Assembly: GCA_033558025.1 (NCBI GenBank)
Contig: JAUCEF010000004.1
Location: forward strand, 868,001 to 932,000
Length of the DNA stretch: 64,000 nucleotides
From: Phytophthora sp. 'mugwort'
Lineage: Eukaryota > Oomycota > Peronosporomycetes > Peronosporales > Peronosporaceae
Direction of reading: 5' to 3'
Position 1 is the stretch's first letter. Each line of letters begins with the position of its first letter. The position numbers and the translations under genes were made by a program. This document shows, piece by piece, positions 31,340-41,575 of this stretch. The notes beneath the pieces were generated by a model. That model was not told where the DNA came from and did not search any database. It saw only the letters and a program-made list of their open reading frames with translations.

Positions 31340-32690
31340 GACGCCGGAGAACCTGTCCACAGTGTCGCGGTCTTTCGTCGTTCCGGGGTCGTGTATCTTT
31401 GGGCCGGTTAGTAGGAAGTGCGGAGCAGCGTACCGATAATACGAAACATGTTATTCTTGTTGTTTGTTCTTTACGCTGGAAAATCATGACTGACCTAAGC
31501 CGACGGCATCCTTGCCGCCGCGCTATCCTAAAAAACGCAGGCTCACTTCGCCTCACGAGCACGCCAGGAGGTCCAATACCGTCGACCTACCATTTACCAT
31601 GTGCTGCGCCATCAATTCGTGTTTGACCGGCAAAAAAACGAAGACACGATGAAGTTACACTTGAAACGCTTGAGGTGGCCCGGAACCAGTTGCACGGCGT
31701 TGAGTCTCCAACGCATACATCTTGCCAATGCACTCTACCAATACGACCAATCCGTTGTTTGGCTCAGGAACGTGACAGTTCTCCCCGACTTCTCTCGACG
31801 AGCTGGTACGCCTTCTTCCTTCGCACGGAACGATTTTCCCCAGTCTTCACAGTCTTCATTGGAACGCATTCCACCGCAGCTCAACCGACCACAGGAACTG
31901 TCGACCGACGGACTTCGAGTTCGTTTCCATAGGCATTAACACTTCCGCCTGCAAACCTTCCACATCAGCACGTTCCACCTTCTCACATGAGCTGACACGT
32001 GCCATCGGATCGTTCCATCTTTGGTCCGCCACTTGGCTCGGCCGCACGGCTGCAACCAACGGGTACTCGTCCAAAAGTCGCATGATGTGGCTGTAATAGG
32101 CCACAACCAGCATCGTAGCATCCATGCAGAGACCCCCCCCCATCCAGACCTTCATCAGGGTGGCCGTTATCAGCATTCTCTTCCACACGTGTTGTATGCT
32201 TTCACAAAACGTCATACACGACGCCGGGAAGGTAGATCACCGGGGAGACCATTAACACCAAAAACAGGTACAGACCGAAAGCGAGATTACTCGTCCTGCC
32301 GGCGGTGCTCACAGAGGCCGCATGTATAGCCCTTCGCGTAGTAGCACAAAGACGTCCATGATAACTGTAATGTATCCGGTGCGAACGCACATAAAGTGTG
32401 ATGGAACGCCGCTTACCAAACGTTTTTCGGAGCCGAAACATCTCCACCGGGCTCAGTTCCTTCGCCGGTGGGTACTCCAGAGCCACCGCTTCAGCCAGCT
32501 CCCCGACTTCGACTGGAAGACCCCTTGGATCGCAGTCCGAGTCGCCGTTTCCATGATCATATCGGGTCCGGTCAAGGTCGACTTCTTCCAGATTGATGGG
32601 TTTGGTCATTCGTATTACACCAACCACACCAAACTTGGGTCGATAGTACAATCTCAGCAACCCATCCACAAGGCCCATTGACATTCCCAG
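31340..32690 (-). pseudogene. Unidentified decayed coding sequence
   Basis: On the minus strand two overlapping frames, 32684-32202 (160 codons) and 32215-31856 (119 codons), could be parts of one broken protein. The first ends in a hydrophobic stretch LAFGLYLFLVLMVSPVIYLP; the second begins MTFCESIQHVWKRMLI and includes VVAYYSHIMRLLDEYPLV. I do not recognise the family. It may be a transposon-captured or multi-copy membrane protein; a BLASTX search against oomycete proteomes would settle this. Confidence 0.3.
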
Positions 32691-33309
32691 GCTCGCGGAA
32701 CACCTTAAATCGCAGTTGAGATAGTTCCATAGCCCAGCGTGCCAGTTTAGCGTTCTAAGTTATCCCCGCCGTCGAAGCATTACCAGCACTCTTCCTTCCG
32801 TTACCAATCAGAGAGTTCTAGCCACACAAAAAAACATTGGACCTAGGAATAAAATCCACTAACACCACAGCGTGGTCCTCGACCGATCGACTGCATGTCG
32901 ACGCGATCGACGCGATACTTGGAACAGACTGGCTCCGGGCGTTCCATGAGGTGATCGACCTCGAAGAGTAAACGATGAGGCACCCTCGCTGCGCTCGGCA
33001 CGAAATGTAGTTGCGTAAAGTACGTATCTGTCTAAACCACAGCAAAGGCTTTTTAGCCTACTAAGGGGAAGGTTCAAGTCTGTTGAGTGCGCACTGTTGA
33101 GATTCCAACAGAGCGTCCAACCAATGTGAAATCAATCTTGTGATTTCTGACACCTAGTGGGTTTGCAGTCATTCGTGCAATACCACTTCCTTTTTTTGCT
33201 ATTACTAATTAACTGTCCTGAACAAATGAACGATCAAACAAGACTTGTCGGCCGAGACACTGTGCAAGAAGCACCATAGAGAACTGTTAATGAACAAACC
33301 ACACTAATA

Positions 33310-33331
33310 GGGAAGCTCACTATAGTGTATT
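33310..33331 (+). repeat. Left terminal inverted repeat of the pogo element
   Basis: 22 bp, preceded by TA. It matches the reverse complement of 39056-39077 with one mismatch and of 39086-39107 with two. Confidence 0.8.
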
Positions 33332-33410
33332 CCTCTTAATCCTCTATTTTATTGCTATTCTCAAGACGTGCTCAGCCTGAAGCAAAAGAGGACGTAAGCT
33401 CGTCCTCGGT

Positions 33411-33590
33411 CGACCTCGCTTCCCTGCTTCTTATCCTCATCGCACTTGGTTGGTGGCAGGAAGCTCTCTGCCGGTTACTATCCATATGCTCGAGTTCAGT
33501 GATCTTAACTCCCTAGAACTTGAAAACATTTTAGAGAGATGTGAAGAGCGAACGCTTCTCAGTATACCTTTTAGTTTCTGTACCGGGTAG
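33411..33590 (+). pseudogene. Copia leader and gag start fragment, plus orientation
   Basis: The plus strand encodes LVAGSSLPVTIHMLEFSDLN, closely similar to the gag start of the decayed copia element on the minus strand at about 37154-37250, whose frame reads MVAGSFLPVTMLEFGDLNSL. DNA similarity covers 33411-33514 against the reverse complement of 37154-37250. The gag then stops, so this is a truncated element facing the other one. Confidence 0.65.
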
Positions 33591-36500
33591 ACAGGCACTC
33601 CTGCCTGCCGCCATTCAAGATACGGGGTGCTACGCCGCTCAACACTCCCACTAAGTGCTCAGGGAAAGTTCTAGATCTCGAACTCCTAGCTTCTCGCTTA
33701 GTTTTAGAAACTGTTAAAGTTGGCAACGCCTTTATGAGAATCTCCGCAGTCATCTCCGTTGTCGAACAGTAGGTTATCTTAAGGCGACCAAGCTCAACGA
33801 TGTCCCTTGTGAATAAATAACGTATTTCGATGTGCTTGTTGGCTTTATGGTCCCCAGGATTCTTCACAATGCTGATGACTGCGTTATTGTCTCACCATAC
33901 TTGCACTGGTGCCTTTTGCGGGAATCTCATCTCGCCGAGAAGATGCCATAGCCACTTTGTTTGGCTCCATCGCTTGGTACGATGCGTTCTGCTACAATAG
34001 TCGAGAGAGATACGCCTCCCTGTATGCTACTTCACCACGACACACTACTGCCGGCCATTTGGATCACGTACCCCGATACGGAATGGCTTTTGTTAGGTTG
34101 ACACACGAAGCTCACGTCTATGTACACTTCGTAGGTTACATCTCTCGTTTTCCCATCGAGAAACAGACCGGACGTCGACGTCCCTTTTTAAGTATTTGAG
34201 TACTCGCTTAGCCGAATACCAGTGCGTGCGATTGTAGCAGGATAGAAATTTGTTAATCTGTCTAACCGCGTTGTCAATGTCCGGTCGTGTCCCGCGAACT
34301 AAATATTGGAGTGAACCAGCGATGCCTATACAGTGAAAGGCTGCGCAGCAATTTGCTCAGCCCTCATCTTTGTCTCTCAATCCAGGGTGAGCCCAGGGAC
34401 TTGTGGTGTCTGCACCGGTGAGCTGTTGACCATATTATAATAAATGTGATCAGCTCTGCAATGTATTTGCGCTGTGAGATCATCATCACGCGCTGTCTCT
34501 ATTGCGGTGCATCTCCATTTTCAGGATGTAGTGAATGTCACCTAGGTCTTTATTTTGAACCGTCTTCACAACTCTGCTTGAGTCGGTTGATGAGTCGCAT
34601 ATCCCGCGACATGATCGTTAGATCATCAACATATACCACGACTATAAGCCATGCATCTCCCACTTTTGTACGTAGATAAAAAAAACACTTTGTGGCAACG
34701 GACAAAACCCATCGACGTCAGAAAGATATGAAGGACTTTATACCAGATGCGAGGGGCTTGTTTTAGGCCGTAAATAAATTCAGATACCAGATTCTCGAGG
34801 TCTCGCTTCATAAAACCATGAGGTTGCTTCATAGTTATCTTTGCTCGCCGTCCATTGTGCCGTTGAGGAACGCCGTGTGAACATCCATCTGATGGATATG
34901 ACATTCCAATCTGGTTCTAACGGCCAGAACCAGGCATAGTCACTCGAATCGTGCCACCGGCGCGTATATCTCGTCAAAGTATACCCCAAATTCCCGATGG
35001 TTTCCCTGTGCAACGAGTCGTGCTTTTGAACCGCTCAACACTTCTGTTGCCATTATACCCCACAACTACCACCCAATGACGCGGCAAAGCCTTTTACCGT
35101 GTGGTAGCGGTACAAGTCTCCACATCCCGTTCTCTGTCAAGAAATCGTATTCGAGCTCAAGAGCTTGTTTGCACTGCTCTCTTTGAGGTCCACTCAGGGC
35201 TTCTTGGATTGATCGTGGTATAGGCACGTTGTGCTCTATGATATCATGTGCTTTATTTTTATCCAGAACCGCCTGAAAATCCTGGTACTTCATAGTCTCT
35301 TAGCCTCATGGCGTGAGCATGGTTCCGGCTGGGCGTTTCCAACAGTCATGCAAGTCGCCGTTTAACGCCTTCCATTATTTCAGTGCTCTCGATAGCAAGT
35401 CATGTAGCTCCTACTACTCCCGTACTCTCAGTAGCCGGTGGTTCCACTGCTACGAGATGACCCTCGCGCAGCAGATTCAGAAGTGAGAGCTGCCTGGGTC
35501 TTGCCGAATGCTCATTGTATCATAATGGCTACATTGGGGTGTCGAAGAGCACATCCCTCGAGATGATGTGTTTGTTGTTACAGACGTCCCACAAGCAGTA
35601 ACCTTTTGTCTCTTCCGGAATCCCAATAAATCGGCACTTTAGTGCCCGGGCGGACAGTTTATTGTCTTTCCTCAAGCCAGCTGGCACGGCACAAATCACG
35701 CTGAACCCCAAATTGGCAGCTCTTTCACGTTTGGAGGTGTCCCATGCTCAATCTCATATGGTGTCTTAATTCCTAAATGATTATAGGTGTGCGATTTGCA
35801 CATAGGTCATATACATGAGGGCTTCAGGCCACCAATGGTGCGACATATCTGCATCTTTCAATGCAAAAAGTACTCGGTCGAGTTCGTTTTTATGGTCTCT
35901 TTCGACAGCTCCGTTCTCTTCGGGGCTACAGGGTTGGATGTCTGAAATGCAATGTCCTATTCTTTGCAGAAGCTTTTGAACGCAGCGTTCACAAACTCTG
36001 TATCTCCATTAGAGCGAATCTGACGGATTGTGAACATCCCTTCACGCTCTAGTCGCAATACCGGTCCCTTTCTCATATGGTTTTGCTGCACAAAAGGTAT
36101 GTCCAGCGCCATGACGTATTGTAGTCAATAATACTGAGAAAATACTGGATTCTTCGACCGTTCCATACGCTCCTATAGTTTCCAGGGGTCCATTTGTGTC
36201 CATGTGGATCATACTAATAGGTTGCGGGTTCCTCGAGCCTTTTGTGTTGCGATAGGACATCCTCCGCTTCTTCGTCTCCGCCCATGTAGTATAGAAGAAC
36301 TGATATTTCCTTAGTCCTGATGCTGGCAGTGTAGGCATTCCCTCTACTACTTTGTTGCTCAGCATGTTTATGAGTGTGTCCTTGTTTAAATGGCCAAGCT
36401 TAACATGTTATTGCTGCAGTGTACTCTCTATTTTCGCGGTCCCATCACTGCTAAAAATTTGCCGGGCTGAGAATTAACTGCATTACACAGTAGTTGGCAT

Positions 36501-37250
36501 TCTCGTACTATTTTGTTTTGCTAGCAGTATGCACCATAAATTGCCTTGACCACAAACACGAGTTTGTTGTCATAAAATACACACTTGAACTCGTCAGTCC
36601 GCGAACCATTATTTTGTACCTTCCTCTCTTTAAACAGTACTCGCTAAGTATATTCGACTTGGCGTGCGGCACTAGTGCAATATTTTTAAAGAGAAACGGT
36701 TTGGTCCCTTGTGGGCCGTGGCATACAGTTTCACAGTGGTTTTCTTTCACCCGCATCTTCCGACGATTCAGCTCCTTAGCAATCTACTGCTCACTGCGCT
36801 GCGCAGGATCTTCTACGACTTGCTTCTTCTAAACATGCCCCCGTTGATACTGACGCTGCTCTGCACAAGCACCGAATTCATCGTCTCGTCCGACTCTTGC
36901 GCGTCGAACATTTCTAGGTCCCTTCCTGGCGTGGGCGGAAACTCTTGCACGCCGTTTGGCAAGCTCGCAGACGGGACAGGGCTTGGAGGTGTTGAAGGCG
37001 TGGCAGCGCACGCATCAAACGACACGTTTGCCGGCAGGCACTCTTCCTGCAATATCTCGCGTCGACCTGTTGCCTTTCCCTGGCCTTTTCCCTTCGATCA
37101 GGTTGTCAGCTAGTGCGCGGCGTCTTTTCGCGCCTGCTTGCTCGGTCTCGACCAGGGAGTTCAGATCACCGAACTCCAGCATAGTAACAGGCAGAAAGCT
37201 CCCTGCCACCAACCAAGTGCGATGAGGATAAGAACAGGGAAGCGAGGTCG
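33571..37250 (-). pseudogene. Decayed copia element
   Basis: Reading down the minus strand from 37215: gag N-terminus, a degenerate zinc-knuckle segment (36810-37010, KPCPVCELAKR), protease/pre-integrase pieces (36508-36756), a GAG-pre-integrase part near 36042-36365 (SMIHMDTNGPLE), integrase C-terminus (35529-35711, RALKCRFIGIPEETKGYCLW), linker (35066-35293, REQCKQALELEYDF), RT (34626-34904, SEFIYGLKQAPRIWYKVLH) and RNase H (33571-33867, GDHKANKHIEIRYLFTRDIV). Each piece has stops or frame changes. It is a different, older copia family than the one at 19795-24563. Confidence 0.75.
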
Positions 37251-37315
37251 CTATCTAGGCCCACTAATTCTTACTGTATTTCTGGTAGAAACACTCGAAT
37301 ATCGTCTTCGCTGCC

Positions 37316-38760
37316 ATGGTGCATCCACGAATCAGAGGCCAAGGGAAGAAGCGCAAGACGTTCCAGCGCATCGCAGTAGACTATAAGCACAAGCTGCGCG
37401 TCCTTACTTACTGGGACGAAGGCTACAGTCTTGACGAGGCACTCATGCACTTCAACGGTACGTTGTGTAGCAGCGAACTGCGGGCAAATAAGAAGCAAGT
37501 CTGCAAGTGGGCAAGCAGAAACGCACTATTTAGGAGGCTCGCGAAAATGGGCGAGGGCGTCACTGCGACCTGAGGAGTCTCGGCGATGCTACGGTGCTTC
37601 CCAAAGCCTCCGAAGCGGAGCAGGTGCTGTGGGTAAACTCGTTTCGTCGTGATGGAGCACCTGTGTCCCGTTTAATGTTCCATCTTGAAGCAAAAGAGGT
37701 TGCTGCGCAGTGTGCTGCAGGCGAAACATTTGAAGCGTTGCCGACGTGGATTAAGCTGTTTCTCCGCAGACATCACATGTCACTTCGAACACGGACTAGG
37801 CAGAGCCAAACGTCGCCACAAGACGCCCATGTAGCAGCTCAAGCGTTTATAGCGTTGGCTCGACAGACAATAGTGGAACAACAGTGTCTTCAAGTATACG
37901 ATGCTGACCACACAGGTACACTACTGATTTCCTTTTTTATGGTCTCATATTATATATAATAACCGCGTTGATGTGGTTTTGAGTTATTGCCTAAACAGAT
38001 CATTCAGAGCGTGGTGTGAAAACTCTGTGGGTTAAATGTGCGAATTAAAGAGAAGACGCGTGCGATCGCCATGCTTCTGGACGATTGAGAGGGTAATAAG
38101 TACCCAACCTTTATCCTCTTTAAAATCACGTCCGCAAAAGCAAAACAGAAGCAAAAAGAGAACGAAGAGTTGCGCTATCACTTTGGTAAACCGTATGGAA
38201 ACGGGAATTAAAAGCTTTACAAGTTCAATCGAAATGTGAGCTTTACGGTAATAAGGCTGCATGGTGGAACGCTCAGCTGTCGCTAAAGATTCTCGAGTTC
38301 CACTTTGCAGATCGCGCCACCCGTGATGAGAATATCCTGCTCTTGTGGGATGACTTTAGTGGTTACTGGACGGATGAAGGCGTTGCATATGCGAAGCCTA
38401 TTAATGTAATGCTTCTGAAAATTCCGCCTCATGAAAAATTAATGAAAAAAATCAAGACTTCGCGCCCTTTGGATTGAGCGGTTACGGGACCAGCTTATCC
38501 AGTACCGCGCTGCGAGAATAGTCGGGAGCAAAAGCGTGCCGAGCTGCAGGACGCAATATTAAGTGCACGAAAGCAACTAGTTCAAGCGGATGCTGACGTC
38601 GAGGTGGCCAGAGTTCGCCAGAGTCACGCAGAAGAGCCATCCAAGTTGAATCCAACGAGTCGTACCGACATAATACGCTGGCGGTCAAGATGCTGGACAG
38701 ATCTGTCGAAGGAAACGATCGTTAACGACTTCACGAAGGTTTGCATATTGAGTGATTGAT
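37316..38760 (+). pseudogene. Pogo-type transposase with a likely intron (broken)
   Basis: The N-terminus (37316-37573) shows VDYKHKLRVLTYWDEGYSL, then after a frame change 37594-37915 has the second DNA-binding half (AEQVLWVNSFRRDGAPVSRL) and YDADHT. A GT..AG intron at 37916-37998 (83 bp) would join it to HSERGVKTLWVKCAN. A one-base shift follows, then TRAIAMLLDD, and later ILLLWDDFSGYWTDEGVAYA (second catalytic Asp block) near 38330-38410. A degenerate C-terminal helical region runs to about 38760. It cannot encode an intact transposase. Confidence 0.75.
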
Positions 38761-39055
38761 ATGCGGGCAGCAGAAGAAGAGACGGCGGACGTTCAGGAAT
38801 GAAGTGAGCATTTTTACGGAACTGGAGAGTTGCGCACTTGTTGGTGGGGGTGTCGAGTTGGACGACGATATCGGATCTGGCGACAAGGTCACACCGGGTA
38901 GTGATAGTGATAATGCCATAATAAAACAGTGAAGTCGACTTGCTAAAAATATGATTTGCATTCATATGTCCGTGCCTAAGATTTGCAGGATGTGCTAAGC
39001 TGGTGACGCCTAGCACTAAGACGATACGGTAGCAATAGAATAAAGGATCAAGCGT

Positions 39056-39107
39056 AATACGCTATAGTGAGCTTCCCTATCAAGTAATACGCTACAGTGA
39101 GCTTCCC
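39056..39107 (-). repeat. Right terminal inverted repeat, duplicated
   Basis: Two copies of the 22-bp repeat lie in the same orientation at 39056-39077 and 39086-39107, offset by 30 bp, each followed by TA. One closes the pogo element; the other may be a solo end of a related copy. Confidence 0.8.
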
Positions 39108-39145
39108 TATCAGTGTTGTTTGCTCATTTTAACATTTCGAGTGAC

Positions 39146-39690
39146 ATGAGCAAGGTCGAGCTGACTAAAGCCTCCGAGGTTAGCGGAGACCCGCTGCGCT
39201 TCGATGCGTGGAAGATCAAGGTAATCATTCACTTCCGCGCGCAAAGCGAGCAGTCCAAGCACGAATATATCACGACAGGCGAGAAAAGCCGCTGACGCGC
39301 TATGAGCATTTCCTCGAGCGCCAGCCTGTGCTGCCGTCTGCACCGCCTGCCACGGACAAAAACGCGACGTGGCAGCACGATTTGCACGAATCCCTGCTCG
39401 AAAAGCAGGCGTCGTACATCAAGAGGCTGCTGAGCGAGACACAGCCCGGCGACTTCAAGAGGGTATACGCAGAAAAGGACAAGTTTGTGCACGTGATCTG
39501 GCCTCAGGGCTGAGAAGCAATACGGGCTCAGCTGCCGGTGTCGTCGGACTGGTGCAGCAGTCTGATTTCAAGAGTGTGCAGAAACTGTTCCAAGATCTGG
39601 ATGTCGTGCACAAACAGGTCAATTTGAACGGGCACGACGTGTTGCATATAGAGAAAAACTGTCTGTATACACTAGCATAACTGCAGGGCA
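39146..39690 (+). pseudogene. Copia-type gag fragment
   Basis: Pieces in three frames: VELTKASEVSGDPLRFDAWK (39146-39295), then LLEKQASYIKRLLSETQPGD (39300-39513), then GVVGLVQQSDFKSVQKLFQD (39530-39680). The order resembles a UBN2-type gag protein. No LTR, protease or RT follows, so this is a fragment. Confidence 0.5.
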
Positions 39691-39899
39691 CGATCCAGTT
39701 CGACTTCAGCGTCAACTGAGTACGTCGCTGGTCAGCAGGAATTTTGTGTGGGAGGCTATACCACGAAGCGGGTAACATGATTCCTATACGGAAGTATAAT
39801 TATTTGTTACCACAAATGTACCCCTAATATGTTCCACGTATACACGCTATGCGGCAGGTTCGAATCGAGCCATCAACGTACAACAATGAAAAAAACATC

Positions 39900-40640
39900 G
39901 AAAAGCGCCGCGTATTCACTGAGGCTCTGCTACGAGCACGAGGGCGCTTTTATCGTTTATTACGATAAAACAAGTTTTTCAACCTATACTGCAAGCGCTC
40001 ACAAAGGCGAGCCCTCGAAGGACAACGCGCGGGGGTCAAGTTGCCGCCTTCGAAAGGCAAGAATTTCCAGGTTCAATGCGCTGTTTCTACTGAAGTGTCA
40101 CATCTGCACTATGCGATCGACGGGGAAATATCCATATGGACATAAATGCGGCATTTGTCGATGCAATTTACGACGCCGTAAAGGCACACGAAACGTACCA
40201 GTCTGGTAAGACGGTGGTGCTGGTATTAGACAACGCACCGGCACGCAGCCAGACGGAGCAGCTGATCCAAGGTCGGGACGACCTCAAGCTGCTGAGGAGT
40301 GGTCCGTATTCGTCGATGAGCAACCCCATCGAAGGTAATTGTACGTGCCTACCTGCATGTGGAATTGGTTTATTGCACTAATTGTATCATTGCTTTACAT
40401 TAGGTTGTTTTAGCGTGTTGAAGTCAAAAATAAAAAGCTATCTCGCTCTCTCTCACGAAGTGATGCTGAGCGCACCTGGGGGTAGATGCAAGAGCGCCGG
40501 ATGCAGCTGCTGGAGAAAGCGGCTGAGCACTGCCTGCCGTGCATGGACCTACGCCTCGTCAACCGGATGGCTCGCCACTGTGCCCATGCAGCTGCTGCTG
40601 CGGTTCGGAGTGAAGAGATACAGTACGGAACCTGATACAC
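39900..40640 (+). pseudogene. Tc1/mariner-type transposase fragment with intron
   Basis: After one or more frame changes, the frame from 40136 carries VVLVLDNAPARSQTEQLIQG (second catalytic Asp) and YSSMSNPIEG (Glu of the catalytic triad). A GT..AG intron at 40335-40403 (69 bp) joins IEG to CFSVLKSKIKSYLALSHEVM, restoring the usual mariner sequence. Another shift follows before RMQLLEKAAEHCLPCMDLRL near 40500. The N-terminal helix-turn-helix part is absent on this strand. Inactive. Confidence 0.72.
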
Positions 40641-40885
40641 TTTGGTCTGTACTAAGTCCATCTTGGTCTGGACAGAATTTCACGTCTGACTTTCTTAAAT
40701 TCATTTTCAACTTTTCAATTTTTATTTTTAAATCTGCCCACTTTGTTCTGTACTGTGGGCCTGTCGGAGTGGCAAAGGTGTAGTAGCACAGGGGAAGTGG
40801 TATGGCAAGCATATACCACTAGGATAGTTAACCAAAATGGCTTCACGAAACTCGTCAATATAAAACATGCATGATTTTCGATAAT

Positions 40886-41203
40886 TTAAGATACAAACGT
40901 ACACAGAGCGGCGGGCCATCTTGACCTCTTCTCGACGACCGCCTTCTTGTCGAAGTTGCCTGTCAGTTCAAACCTCCGGTAAAATCTCGAAAGACTTCGT
41001 TCAGAAATACCTAGAATTGTAGCCATCATGCTCAGCTGTATGTCATAGACATACGTGAGGACAATAGCACTCCACCTCAGATCAAGAGAAAAAATCATGT
41101 TTTCAGCGGGAGGGGTCGTGAAATCTACGTTTTCCACTGCAAACCTCAGAATGCCGACCCAGTTTTCGATAACGGGTGTTTGGGTTATTGATAGGGTTTG
41201 CAT
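40886..41203 (-). pseudogene. Tc1/mariner-type N-terminal fragment
   Basis: The minus strand encodes DLRWSAIVLTYVYDIQLSMM and ILGISERSLSRFYRRFELTG, the helix-turn-helix start of Tc1/mariner transposases. It ends where the catalytic part should follow. It lies next to a mariner C-terminal half in the opposite orientation. Confidence 0.6.
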
Positions 41204-41575
41204 GCTAAACTGGTCATTGTGTATAAAACTCGACTTAAATATTGACGAAAATCATAATTACAAAAATGCCTTCGCAGGAAAAACATGCTTTTCTGGTCAG
41301 ATTTAGAAAATAATAACGGAAAGGCCATAATATTTCATATTAAATCTTACATTTAATGTAAACTTACACAGCTTAGCAACAACAAAAAAGTATTCCAAAT
41401 GCCTCAAACATTTTGCAAATTAAATAAATTTATTATTTCTTGAATACGCGACTTTCAGCCAATCCCAGGATTCAGCTTGCTTTTCATCCAACAAATGCTG
41501 TCCAGTTATTCTCATTTCTTCTAGATTTCATACAAATATTTTCCGCCACAATTGAGGTATCCGCGCGCTCCTGTC

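Larger units (their letters stand above)
33308..39079 (+). mobile_element. Pogo-type DNA transposon with copia sequence inserted
   Basis: Inverted repeats of 22 bp lie at 33310-33331 and 39056-39077 (one mismatch; inner words GGGAAGCTCACTATAG and CTATAGTGAGCTTCCC). Each outer edge is flanked by TA, the pogo/Tc1 target. The broken pogo transposase (37316-38760, plus strand) lies inside. About 3.9 kb of old copia sequence in mixed orientation lies between the left repeat and the transposase. Joining by the two repeats is inference; an unrelated family member could have given one of them. Confidence 0.62.
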
